Of a stretch of 64,000 nt of DNA, positions 39,681 to 47,522 are shown in pieces. The notes beneath the pieces are model-generated. The model did no database searches. It was not told the origin of the DNA and was given only the letters and a program-made list of their open reading frames with translations. The translations under genes and the position numbers were made by a program. How positions within the stretch are numbered: the stretch's first letter is position 1; each line of letters begins with the position of its first letter. The DNA lies in NCBI RefSeq assembly GCF_900115085.1, contig NZ_FOVF01000010.1:1-64000 (forward strand), read 5' to 3'. Source of the stretch: Dokdonella immobilis (GTDB taxonomy: Bacteria; Pseudomonadota; Gammaproteobacteria; Xanthomonadales; Rhodanobacteraceae).

Positions 39681-40563
39681 TGCTGGTCTTGTTCCTGAGG
39701 AGTATGGCTCGCGCGATCATGCTGAGGACAAGCACGAAAAACGTCAGTACGAGGGCGCCGGCCCAGGCCAGGGTCTGCCAGGACTCGTAGGGGCTGGCGG
39801 TGAACTGGTTCATGACCACCGGCACGCTGGACATTGGCCGGGTCAGGTCGGTGCTCCAGTACTGGTTGCCGAACGAAGTGAACAGCAGGGGCGCAGTTTC
39901 GCCGCTGATGCGAGCGAGGGCCAGGATGATACCGGTGACGATGCCCGCGGACGCGCCGCGATAGAGCACCTGGACGATGACCTTCCACTGCGGCACGCCG
40001 AGCGAAAGTGCCGCTTCGCGCATCTGGGCGGGCACGAGGCGGAGCATCTCGTCGGTGGTTCGTACGATCACGGGCAGGACGATGAAGGCCAGCGCAATGG
40101 CGCCTGCGAGGGCCGAGAAGCCGCCGCCCATCTGGGCCACGACCACGGTGTAGACGAACAGGCCGAGCACGATCGACGGTGCCGAGAGCAGGATGTCGTT
40201 GACGAAGCGGATCACGGTGCCGATCTTCCGCGCGCCGGCGTACTCGGCGAGCCAGGTGCCGGCTGCAATGCCGAGCGGGGTTCCGATCAGGATCGCAAGT
40301 GCGCACATGACGGCGCTGCCGAAAAAGGCATTGGCCAGGCCGCCGGATTGCATCGGTGGCGGCGTGTTTTCGGTGAACAGGGCGAGCGAGATCCCGCCGA
40401 TGCCCTTGCTGATCGTGGTCCACAGGATCCAGGCGAGGAAGAACAGGCCGAATATGGCCGCCGCGCAGGAAAGGATGATGGCGATCCGATTGACGATCCT
40501 GCGCTTGCGATAGAGCCGCTCGGCGACGCGGTTCGATGTCGCGACAGTTTGCGTCGCGCTCAT
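39673..40563 (-). CDS. pstA: Phosphate ABC transporter permease PstA
   Basis: Inner-membrane permease forming the phosphate channel with PstC. The 296 residues have six hydrophobic helices and the ABC-permease loop [20 protein letters not shown], which touches PstB. An [13 protein letters not shown] motif, which in E. coli holds Arg residues needed for transport, is present. Overlaps of four bases with pstC and eight with pstB show an operon. Confidence 0.96.
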   Translation of the reverse strand: MSATQTVATSNRVAERLYRKRRIVNRIAIILSCAAAIFGLFFLAWILWTTISKGIGGISLALFTENTPPPMQSGGLANAFFGSAVMCALAILIGTPLGIAAGTWLAEYAGARKIGTVIRFVNDILLSAPSIVLGLFVYTVVVAQMGGGFSALAGAIALAFIVLPVIVRTTDEMLRLVPAQMREAALSLGVPQWKVIVQVLYRGASAGIVTGIILALARISGETAPLLFTSFGNQYWSTDLTRPMSSVPVVMNQFTASPYESWQTLAWAGALVLTFFVLVLSMIARAILLRNKTSND

Positions 40564-41531
40564 TTCAATCCCTCCCGGCGCGAGAGCCGCATCAGCATCA
40601 GGCGCGCGATGGAGAGGACGAAAAAGGTGACGATGAAGAGGACGAAGCCGAGCAGCAGCAGGGCTGAACGGTAGGTGTCGGTTGCTTCGGCGAAATCATT
40701 GGCGATCAGGGCGGCGATCGTGGTCCCGGGTTCGAGCAGGGAGACCGAAAACCGTACGGTGTTGCCGACCACGTAGGCGACGGCCATGGTCTCGCCGAGG
40801 GCGCGACCGAGTCCGAGGAAGATGCCGCCGACCACGGCCGACTTGGTGTACGGAAGGACGATGTCCCAGACCACCTCCCACTTGGTCGCGCCGAGCGCAT
40901 AGGCCGATTCCTTCAGGCGTGTCGGCACGGTCAGGAAAACATCGCGCATGACCGATGAGACGAACGGGATCACCATGATGGCGAGCACGAAGCCTGCGGT
41001 CAGCATGCCGATGCCGATTGGCGGCCCCTGGAACATCGGTCCGATCACGGGCAGCGTGCCCAGGTGGTCGTTGAGCCAGGGCGTGCCGTACTCGGTCATG
41101 ACCGGGACCAGCACGAAAAGGCCCCACATGCCATAGATGATCGAGGGGATGCCGGCGAGCAGCTCGATCGCCGAGCCGACCGGGGTACGCAGCCAGGATG
41201 GCGCGACTTCGGTCAGGTAAAGGGCAATGCCGAAACTGACCGGCACCGCGATGATCATGGCGATCACGGCCGTGACCAGGGTCCCGAAGATCGGCACCAG
41301 GGCTCCGTAGCGGTTTTCGACCGGATTCCATTCCGCCGAGAAGAAAAACCTCCAGCCTTCCTGGGCCAGGACCTCGCGACCACCCCAGAGCATCGACAGG
41401 GCGGCGCCAGCGAGCGCAATCAGGACGAAGAATGCGGTGAAGGCAAGTACATAGCTGAAGCCCTTGTCCTGCAGCTCGTCGCGGCGGGATTCGGGTTGGG
41501 GCACGGAGCCGCGAGCTGCGATCGTCGTCAT
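40560..41531 (-). CDS. pstC: Phosphate ABC transporter permease PstC
   Basis: Second permease of the phosphate importer. The 323 residues include six to seven helices, the loop LKESAYALGATKWEVVWDIVLPY typical of PstC (core ESAYALGATKWEV) and GRALGETMAVAYVVGN. The start has no strong ribosome site, and 174 bases separate it from pstS; this gap carries a hairpin (41651-41686), so pstC may be expressed below pstS from the same transcript. Confidence 0.95.
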   Translation of the reverse strand: MTTIAARGSVPQPESRRDELQDKGFSYVLAFTAFFVLIALAGAALSMLWGGREVLAQEGWRFFFSAEWNPVENRYGALVPIFGTLVTAVIAMIIAVPVSFGIALYLTEVAPSWLRTPVGSAIELLAGIPSIIYGMWGLFVLVPVMTEYGTPWLNDHLGTLPVIGPMFQGPPIGIGMLTAGFVLAIMVIPFVSSVMRDVFLTVPTRLKESAYALGATKWEVVWDIVLPYTKSAVVGGIFLGLGRALGETMAVAYVVGNTVRFSVSLLEPGTTIAALIANDFAEATDTYRSALLLLGFVLFIVTFFVLSIARLMLMRLSRREGLK

Positions 41532-41650
41532 GTAGGAGCGGTCTTCGGGAAATTTCCGGCCGGGGCCGGATCGAGCAGCAATGGCGTCCCATGGCGAGGG
41601 ACGTCTGCAATTATGTCAGGCCGACCAGGCATTCTGAAGCATTACGGGTC

Positions 41651-41686
41651 GATGCCCGCGGCACGCAAGCGCGTGACGCGGGCATC
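41651..41686 (-). promoter_or_regulatory. Hairpin between pstS and pstC
   Basis: A perfect ten-base stem, GATGCCCGCG (41651-41660) with CGCGGGCATC (41677-41686), loop 16, lies just after the pstS stop. There is no T-run on the minus strand. Such a hairpin can protect the pstS segment of the message from 3' decay or attenuate transcription, giving more PstS than permease; that effect is inferred. Confidence 0.5.
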
Positions 41687-41705
41687 GGATGGTCCAACAC
41701 GGCTG

Positions 41706-42725
41706 TTACTTGATGCGGTCTGCCCAGTAGGCCTTGATCTGCTCGACCAGGTTGTCCGGAAGCGGGACGTAATCCAGTGCGGCGGCCTGCGCCTTGCCGT
41801 TTTCATAACCCCAGCTGAAGAAATCGCGCGCGGCCTTCGCGCGCTCGGCATCTTTCGGCTGTGCATGCATCAGCACGAATACGGTGGCGCTGATCGGCCA
41901 GGACGCATCACCGGGCGCATTGGTGATGACCAGGCTGAAGTCGGTGGCGTTCTTCCAGTCGGCGCTGGCCGCAGCGGCGGCGAACGATTCGGCGCTCGGC
42001 TGGACGTACTTGCCGGCGGCATTCTCCATCTGCGCGTAGGACATCTTGTTCTGCAGCGCGTAGGACAGTTCGACGTAGCCGATCGCATTCTTGACCTGCT
42101 TGACGTAGGCGGCGACGCCTTCGTTGCCCTTGCCGCCGAGGCCGGCCGGCCACTGCACCGAGGTGCCTTCACCAACCTTTTCCTTCCACTCCGGGCTGAC
42201 CTTGGACAGGTAGTTGACGAAGTTGAAGGTCGTGCCCGAGCCGTCGGAGCGATGCACGATCGTGATCTTGCCGTCCGGCAGGCTCAGACCTTCGTTGATC
42301 GTGGCGATCGCCGGGTCGTTCCACTTGGTGACCTTGCCGAGGAAGATGTCGGCGAGCAGGGGGCCGGTGAGCTTGAGCTTGCCCGGCTCGATGCCGGCGA
42401 CATTGACGACCGGCACGACGCCGCCGATCACGATCGGGAACTGGGCGAGACCGGCTTCGGCCACTTCAGCCGGGGGTAGCGGCTTGTCGGACGCGCCGAA
42501 ATCGACCGTTCCGGCCTTGATCTGGGCGATGCCGCCGCTGGAGCCGATCGACTGGTAGTTGATCTGGTTCTTGGTCGCGACATTGTAATCGGCCGACCAC
42601 TTCGACATGAGTGGGAAAACGAAGGACGAACCGGCGCCGGTCACTTCCGAGGCTTGCGCCCCGCTGGCGGCGAATACCGTGGCGATTGCAAATACCGCCG
42701 CACTCAGTTTCGTTGGGATGGACAC
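41706..42725 (-). CDS. pstS: Phosphate-binding protein PstS
   Basis: Periplasmic binding protein that delivers phosphate to PstCA. The 339-residue precursor has a signal peptide (about 1-24, AVFAIATVFAASGAQA) and the phosphate-loop motifs TGAGSSFVFPL, SIGSSGGIAQI and HRSDGSGTTFNFV. Length is typical. The GTG at 42725 is chosen because AAGGAG lies eight bases upstream and it starts the signal peptide; an upstream in-frame ATG would add a long non-family stretch. Transcription is predicted to be PhoB-driven. Confidence 0.95.
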   Translation of the reverse strand: MSIPTKLSAAVFAIATVFAASGAQASEVTGAGSSFVFPLMSKWSADYNVATKNQINYQSIGSSGGIAQIKAGTVDFGASDKPLPPAEVAEAGLAQFPIVIGGVVPVVNVAGIEPGKLKLTGPLLADIFLGKVTKWNDPAIATINEGLSLPDGKITIVHRSDGSGTTFNFVNYLSKVSPEWKEKVGEGTSVQWPAGLGGKGNEGVAAYVKQVKNAIGYVELSYALQNKMSYAQMENAAGKYVQPSAESFAAAAASADWKNATDFSLVITNAPGDASWPISATVFVLMHAQPKDAERAKAARDFFSWGYENGKAQAAALDYVPLPDNLVEQIKAYWADRIK

Positions 42726-42784
42726 GCGGGCAACTCCTTGGGGTAGGTGACAAGGTTTGGACCGCGCCTTTGTAGCCCGCCAAC

Positions 42785-42802
42785 GTTGCAGTTGTGTTAC
42801 AT
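42785..42802 (-). promoter_or_regulatory. Weak Pho-box match upstream of pstS
   Basis: Read on the minus strand, ATGTAAC-ACAA-CTGCAAC resembles the consensus CTGTCAT-N4-CTGTCAT at 9 of 14 positions. It lies 60 bases before the pstS start codon. The match is partial, but function and location agree with a PhoB site. Confidence 0.45.
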
Positions 42803-42963
42803 GGGGCCGGGATTGGGGATTGGGATTCGGCAACGCAAGTCCGCGGCGTTCGTCGCAGTCTCTCGGTCACCGGCGCCATGCGTTCATTCACCATCGGCCG
42901 GGCGGCCGAGCTCTCGCCCTTTCGAATCCGAATCCCGAATCTCGAATCCCCAATCCCGGCCCC
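42803..42963. repeat. Inverted repeat of the GGGATTGGGGATT family
   Basis: Left arm 42803-42830 (GGGGCCGGGATTGGGGATTG start) and right arm 42928-42963 (ending CCAATCCCGGCCCC) are complementary with small gaps. The stretch between has no gene. It ends three bases before the fmdB-like stop codon, so it also forms the 3' end of that transcript. The motif is common between genes in xanthomonads. Confidence 0.7.
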
Positions 42964-42965
42964 AA

Positions 42966-43247
42966 TCAGTCTCCGCTGATGAAATCCGGGCCCTTGCCCA
43001 CGGTTTTTTCGTAGACGCCCTTGCCGGCCCGGCGGTACTGGGTGAAACCGTGCTTGCCGATGTGGCTTTCGTTGCTGCGGTGGGCCTGTCCGGAGATGAC
43101 CTGGGGGGCACTGACGACGCGGTGGACCGGCGTCGTGCAGTCGGGGCAGCGGGTCAATGCGGGATCGGACAGGCGCTGCAGGACCTCGATGCCATTGCGG
43201 CAGGTCGCGCAACCAGGGCCATCGGCGGCATATTGGTAGATCGGCAT
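42966..43247 (-). CDS. FmdB-type zinc ribbon protein
   Basis: A 93-residue protein of the FmdB/CxxC_CXXC_SSSS family: start MPIYQYAADGPGC, then zinc knuckles CATC and CPDC about 18 residues apart (GIEVLQRLSDPALTR between). The C-terminal half is basic and Gly-rich (KGVYEKTVGKGPDF). The family is named for a putative regulator of formamidase, but most members have no proven role. It is followed 3' by the inverted repeat. The nuclease gene upstream ends 31 bases before its start, same strand. Confidence 0.88.
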   Translation of the reverse strand: MPIYQYAADGPGCATCRNGIEVLQRLSDPALTRCPDCTTPVHRVVSAPQVISGQAHRSNESHIGKHGFTQYRRAGKGVYEKTVGKGPDFISGD

Positions 43248-43278
43248 GCCGGCATCATGGGGGCATGCGGGCGCGCGT

Positions 43279-43953
43279 TCAATGCGGTTCGCTTTCAAGT
43301 TCCCCGCGAGTCGGATCGGCGTGCGCATCGGCCAGGTTCGACAGGTGCTTCCAGCGGTTGATGATCTTGCAGAACAGTTCGGCCGTGCGCTCGGTGTCAT
43401 AGACGGCCGAGTGCGCCTGGCCGGGATCCCAGTTGACGCCGGATGCAGCGACGGCGCGGGCCAGCACGGTCTGCCCATAAGCCAGCCCGGCCAGGGTCAC
43501 CGTATCGAAGTTGCTGAACGGGTGGAACGGATTGCGTTTGTGTCCGGTCCGGCGCACCGCGGCGTTCAGGAAGCCGAGGTCGAAGGCGGCGTTGTGACCG
43601 ACCAGGATCGCCCGCTGGCAGTCCTCGGCGCGCATGGCGGCGCGGACCGGTGCGAACACGTGGTCCAGGGCGGCGCGCTCCTCGAGCGCATTGCGAAACG
43701 GGTGGTTCGGGTCGATACCGGTGATCTCGAGGGCCTTGGGTTCGATGTTCGCCCCCGGAAAGGCCTCGACATGCGTCGATACGGCCGGACGCGGGTACAG
43801 GAAGCCGCTTGCGTCCATGCCGATCACGACCACGGCGATCTCGAGCAGGGCATCGCGCTCGCAATCGAAACCGCCGGTTTCGACATCGACGACGACGGGC
43901 AGGAATCCGCGAAATCGCTCGGCGATGCGGGTGACATGGGCGGCTGACGACAT
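43279..43953 (-). CDS. rnt: Ribonuclease T-like exonuclease
   Basis: DEDDh-family 3'-5' exonuclease that trims tRNA and other stable RNA 3' ends. The 224-residue protein has motif I VDVETGG (Asp, Glu), motif II GHNAAFD, and motif [13 protein letters not shown] (His, Asp). The RNase T-type insertion [21 protein letters not shown] is present (core FDTVTLAGL). The start at 43953 gives the family N-terminus; the open frame reaches 44160 with an arginine-rich, non-homologous stretch. Assignment to RNase T rather than another DEDDh enzyme rests on overall pattern and length. Confidence 0.85.
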   Translation of the reverse strand: MSSAAHVTRIAERFRGFLPVVVDVETGGFDCERDALLEIAVVVIGMDASGFLYPRPAVSTHVEAFPGANIEPKALEITGIDPNHPFRNALEERAALDHVFAPVRAAMRAEDCQRAILVGHNAAFDLGFLNAAVRRTGHKRNPFHPFSNFDTVTLAGLAYGQTVLARAVAASGVNWDPGQAHSAVYDTERTAELFCKIINRWKHLSNLADAHADPTRGELESEPH

Positions 43954-44153
43954 CCCGCAAGGATAGCCGATTAGGCAAGGGGGCGCCTTCGATACGACTC
44001 CGAAGAGAGACCGGCCGAACCTGCCCTGCGATCGCGCCCGCCTCGCAAAATCCAATCGAATTCGTCGCCTGGCATCGACGTCGCCATGCCCGGGATGTGG
44101 CCTCGTCGACGATTGTTTCGATTCCTTGGCATTGCCGTTTCGCCGACTTGCGA
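43954..44153. other. Divergent gap, left part
   Basis: No gene is supported. This is the left part of the intergenic region between rnt and the porin gene; it should contain the rnt promoter, but no clear -35/-10 pair was found. Confidence 0.5.
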
Positions 44154-44171
44154 CTGTCACAATTCAGTTAT
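44154..44171 (+). promoter_or_regulatory. Pho box upstream of the OprP/OprO-type porin
   Basis: CTGTCAC at 44154-44160, four bases AATT, then CAGTTAT at 44165-44171: the first half matches CTGTCAT at six of seven positions and the second half at four of seven. It lies 107 bases before the porin start. Together with the pst genes nearby it supports PhoB control. Confidence 0.65.
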
Positions 44172-44277
44172 CGAGCTGAAATGTGGCAGTAACAAATCGC
44201 CAATAACCTTGCGGCCCGATGGATACGTACACGCCAGCGTGTCCTTGCCGTTCCCTCCTCCCAAAGAGATTTCACTC

Positions 44278-45441
44278 ATGAAACGTACTGCTCCCCGATT
44301 GCTCGCTGCCGCAATCATCGCAACGCTTGCCAATCAGGCGCATGCCGATGTGGCACTCGACGTGATCGGCGACTACGAAGTCAGCTTCGAAGGCCTGGTC
44401 CAGGCCGATGGCAACTGGTACAACAACGATGTTGTCGATCTCAATGGATCTTCCGGCAACGACGGCAAGGACTCCGAATTCGAGATGCGTCGCTCCGAGC
44501 TCGTGCTGAAGGGCAAGGGCACCATGTTCGACTGGGTAATCGGTTACGACGCCAAGGCGAACAAGTGGCTCGACGTGAACCTGAAGTGGAAACTCGGCTC
44601 CAACTATGTGCAGGTCGGCCAGTTCAAGCAGGTCAACAGCCTCGAGGAACTGAGCAGCACCAAGAACAACGATTTCATTTCCAAGGCCATGGTGACCAAC
44701 ACGTTCGGCATCAGCCGGCGACTGGGCGTCACCTACGGCGACGGCGGCAAGAACTGGGGCTATACGGCCAACGTGTTCGGTCGCGAATTGACCCGCAACC
44801 TCGGCCAGGGCCCGGGATTCGGTGGCCGCTTCTACTATGCGCCGATCGTCGGCGACGGCAGCCTGCTGCATTTCGGCATCTCGGCGGTCGACTACGACAC
44901 CAACAGCGACACCCAGCGCTGGCGCATCCGTCCGGACGCCGACCTGGCCACCGCGCGCCTTATCGACACCGGCAACATCCTCAACACCGATCGCAACCGC
45001 ACCTTCGGCCTCGAGGCGGCCTGGGTTGGCGGCCCGTTCAAGGTGCAGGGCGAATACATGCGCACGACCACGACGCGCACCAACAACACCTCGGCATCGG
45101 ACTGGTCCGGCGACAGCTGGTACGTCTCGGGGCTCTGGAACCTCACCGGCGAGACCTGGGGCTACAAGGGCGGCACGCCGACCACGCCGTTGCCGAACGA
45201 TCCGGCCGCCGGCATGTGGCAGCTCGGCATCCGCTATGACGACGCCAACCTCAACGATGGCGCGATCAAGGGCGGCGACGAGCACAACATCACGGTCGGC
45301 GTGAACTACTACTGGCACTCGAACTTCAAGATCATGGCCAACTACGTGGCGGTCAGCAGCTCGAAGTTCAGTTCCGCAGCCGGCGCCAACGTCAGCGACG
45401 ATCCGAACATTTTCGAAACGCGTCTCCAGTTCTTCTGGTGA
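44278..45441 (+). CDS. OprP/OprO-type phosphate-selective porin
   Basis: Predicted outer-membrane barrel that lets phosphate or polyphosphate in during starvation. The 387-residue precursor has a signal peptide (cleavage after QAHA, residue 23), then 16-18 amphipathic strands, ending ETRLQFFW with a terminal aromatic residue as barrel proteins require. Family text includes SEFEMRRSELVLKG, FDWVIGYDAKANKWLDV and VQVGQFKQVNSLEELSS. It stands beyond fmdB and rnt from pstS, transcribed the other way, with its own Pho box and terminator. Selectivity for phosphate over pyrophosphate cannot be judged. Confidence 0.88.
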   Translation: MKRTAPRLLAAAIIATLANQAHADVALDVIGDYEVSFEGLVQADGNWYNNDVVDLNGSSGNDGKDSEFEMRRSELVLKGKGTMFDWVIGYDAKANKWLDVNLKWKLGSNYVQVGQFKQVNSLEELSSTKNNDFISKAMVTNTFGISRRLGVTYGDGGKNWGYTANVFGRELTRNLGQGPGFGGRFYYAPIVGDGSLLHFGISAVDYDTNSDTQRWRIRPDADLATARLIDTGNILNTDRNRTFGLEAAWVGGPFKVQGEYMRTTTTRTNNTSASDWSGDSWYVSGLWNLTGETWGYKGGTPTTPLPNDPAAGMWQLGIRYDDANLNDGAIKGGDEHNITVGVNYYWHSNFKIMANYVAVSSSKFSSAAGANVSDDPNIFETRLQFFW

Positions 45442-45507
45442 CGCTTCATTCCCGGTAACGGGAAACCAGCTCTCCCGCGACATCCTGGCTTTGAGCCAGT
45501 CGTGATT

Positions 45508-45542
45508 GGGACGGTGTGCTCGGCGCACCGTCCCTGTTTTTT
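45508..45542 (+). terminator. Rho-independent terminator of the porin gene
   Basis: A 12-base stem (GGGACGGTGTGC with GCGCACCGTCCC, one G-U pair, loop TCG) at 45508-45534 followed by TGTTTTTT. It lies 66 bases after the stop codon. Confidence 0.92.
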
Positions 45543-45684
45543 ATTGCCGCCCGTGAGTGCAGCGGAACGAATTCAGATCCGGCGTGGATGCCGGCAGATT
45601 GCGTATCGCGGCGTTGGGATTCGCAGGCTCACCCCAATCTACTGGGCCGCATCGAGGACTTGGGGTTTGCAGGTTCACGCCGAC

Positions 45685-46323
45685 CTAGGGGGCGTGAACC
45701 TTGTTCCGCCAGGCGCAGAGATCGCGGATCAGGCATTGCGGGCATTCCGGCTTGCGCGCCTTGCAGACGTAGCGGCCGTGCAGGATCAACCAGTGATGGG
45801 CGTCCTGGCGGAACTCGGGCGGCACCACCTTCATCAGCTTGTCCTCCACCTTGCGCACGTCGACGCCGGGAGCAAGTCCGGTGCGATTGGCGACCCGGAA
45901 GATATGCGTGTCGACGGCGATGGTCGGTTCGCCGAAGGCCGTGTTGAGGACCACGTTGGCGGTCTTGCGACCGACTCCGGGCAAGGCCTCGAGCTTTGCG
46001 CGGTCGCGAGGTACTTCGCCGCCATGCTGCTCGACCAGGATACGGCAGGTGGCAATCACGTTCTTCGCCTTCGCATTGAACAGGCCGATCGTGGCGATGT
46101 GCTTCTTCAGCGCTTCTTCGCCGAGGTCGAGCATCGCCTGTGGCGTGTTGGCGACCGGAAACAGGCGTCGCGTAGCCTTGTTCACGCCGACGTCGGTCGC
46201 CTGTGCCGAGAGGATCACCGCGACCAGCAGCTCGAACGGCGAGCTGTAGTCGAGCTCGGTGGTCGGCTTCGGATTGAAGTCGCGCAGCCGCGCGAACATT
46301 TCGACCACGTGTTCGCGCTTCAT
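45685..46323 (-). CDS. nth: Endonuclease III
   Basis: DNA glycosylase/AP lyase that removes oxidised pyrimidines. The 212-residue protein keeps the catalytic Lys120 after the helix-hairpin-helix (LPGVGRK) and Asp138 in VDTHIFR, at exactly the E. coli positions, and the iron-sulfur loop Cys187, Cys194, Cys197, Cys203. Its ATG overlaps the rnfB stop (ATGA), so it is translated with it. The frame extends upstream to 47298 in antisense or alternate reading and is not a fusion. A hairpin with arms AGGTTCACGCC and GGCGTGAACCT (45671-45701) spans its stop codon. Confidence 0.97.
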   Translation of the reverse strand: MKREHVVEMFARLRDFNPKPTTELDYSSPFELLVAVILSAQATDVGVNKATRRLFPVANTPQAMLDLGEEALKKHIATIGLFNAKAKNVIATCRILVEQHGGEVPRDRAKLEALPGVGRKTANVVLNTAFGEPTIAVDTHIFRVANRTGLAPGVDVRKVEDKLMKVVPPEFRQDAHHWLILHGRYVCKARKPECPQCLIRDLCAWRNKVHAP

Positions 46324-46967
46324 GACCCGGATGTATCGTCGGTGCCCGCCTTGCGCCGGGCCTTGCCGCGGGCGATGGCCTCGAGCACCGCGGACCTGGT
46401 GATGGGTGGCGTGCTCGCCCTGGCTGCGGCGGTTTGCGCGGAAGCCCGCTTCGCATCGCGCACGGAACGATCCCTGTCGAGTCGCCGGTTGCGCGCATCG
46501 AAGCGGCGGCGGGCGTGGTCGGCGCGGTTGAGAATGTCGAACCTGGGCAAAGGCTCGACAGCGAATGCGGTCATCGAGATGCAGTCGACCGGACACGGTG
46601 CAATGCACAGTTCGCAGCCGGTGCATTCGGCGCTGAGTATGGAATGCATGCGCTTGGCCGCGCCGACGATCGCATCGACCGGGCAGGCCTGGATGCATTT
46701 GGTGCAACCGATGCAGAGCCCTTCTTCGATCACCGCGATGGTCGGCGGCACCTCGACCCCATAGCCGGCGTTCAGCGGCTTCGAATCGCGACCGAGGAGC
46801 GCTGCCAGCGCATCGACGCCGGCCTGGCCACCGGGCGGGCACTGGTCGATATCGGCTTCGCCCCGGGCAATCGCCTGCGCATAAGGCAGGCAGGCCGGGT
46901 AGCCGCAGCGCGTGCATTGCGTCTGCGGAAGCATTCGATCGATGCGTGTCACGAGATCGAAGTTCAC
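46320..46967 (-). CDS. rsxB: Electron transport protein RnfB/RsxB, orphan
   Basis: Ferredoxin-like subunit of the Rnf/Rsx complex, carrying a 4Fe-4S Fes domain ([23 protein letters not shown]) and two more clusters ([15 protein letters not shown] and [15 protein letters not shown]). The 215-residue version lacks the N-terminal membrane helix of the usual RnfB. The GTG start at 46967 overlaps the upstream gene by GTGA. No rnfA, C, D, G or E gene is in the window, so it may deliver electrons to another partner, for instance the Nth iron-sulfur protein next to it. The arginine-rich tail (about 160-215) is unusual. Confidence 0.85.
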   Translation of the reverse strand: MNFDLVTRIDRMLPQTQCTRCGYPACLPYAQAIARGEADIDQCPPGGQAGVDALAALLGRDSKPLNAGYGVEVPPTIAVIEEGLCIGCTKCIQACPVDAIVGAAKRMHSILSAECTGCELCIAPCPVDCISMTAFAVEPLPRFDILNRADHARRRFDARNRRLDRDRSVRDAKRASAQTAAARASTPPITRSAVLEAIARGKARRKAGTDDTSGS

Positions 46968-47503
46968 GAGTCCTGCTCGGCTCGGCGCTGCTGATCCGAG
47001 AATGGTTCGTCGCGTCGCGTGACCCACGCATTTCCGCATCGATTGCAGCGATAGCGGCCGACCAAGAGTCGATCGCCGAACAGGATGATGACGACGAATG
47101 CCATCCATATCGCGAACAAACCGAGCAGGACCTCGGCGGCACCCCAGAATGCAATGAGCGCGAGCTCGAAGACGGAAAGCAGGATGTAGGCGGACCAGAG
47201 ATTTCGTCGCGCCCCTGCGTCAGCATCACCGGACCCGCCATCGCAGCGCGGGCATGGCGGACGCTCGACGAGATCCTCGGCCAGCGCAAGCTCACCACGT
47301 CGATAAGCGGCGACCAGTTCGCGCGCCTCGCCGAGTTGCGAGTCCGGGGCCATGACTCGGAACCCGCCGTAGAAGATGATCTCGAACCAGTTCTGGCGCA
47401 CTAGATTTTCGTCGAACAGCTGTGCCTGGAGATCGCGCGAGCGCAATAGGGCGACGACCGTCAGGCCGTCGAGCTGGTCCAGGGTGCGTTCAACGCAGCG
47501 CAT
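46964..47503 (-). CDS. DUF2007-like protein with two zinc knuckles and two helices
   Basis: Not named. The 179 residues begin with a DUF2007-type domain (about 10-80: [44 protein letters not shown]), a fold suggested to bind proteins or signals. Then come a CPRCDG knuckle, two membrane helices (about 105-150) and a CNRCGNAW knuckle. The two CxxC pairs could form one zinc site across the membrane segment or two half-sites. It overlaps rsxB by four bases and starts 20 bases after metG ends, so it heads the rsxB-nth unit. The ATG has AGGAGG eleven bases upstream. Confidence 0.72.
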   Translation of the reverse strand: MRCVERTLDQLDGLTVVALLRSRDLQAQLFDENLVRQNWFEIIFYGGFRVMAPDSQLGEARELVAAYRRGELALAEDLVERPPCPRCDGGSGDADAGARRNLWSAYILLSVFELALIAFWGAAEVLLGLFAIWMAFVVIILFGDRLLVGRYRCNRCGNAWVTRRDEPFSDQQRRAEQDS

Positions 47504-47522
47504 GCAAGCGCGACCCTCCTTT

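Noticed and set aside
45685-47298. A continuous frame that would make Nth a 537-residue fusion
   Set aside because: Only the last 212 residues are Nth; the upstream part is an out-of-frame reading of rnfB and the DUF2007-like gene.
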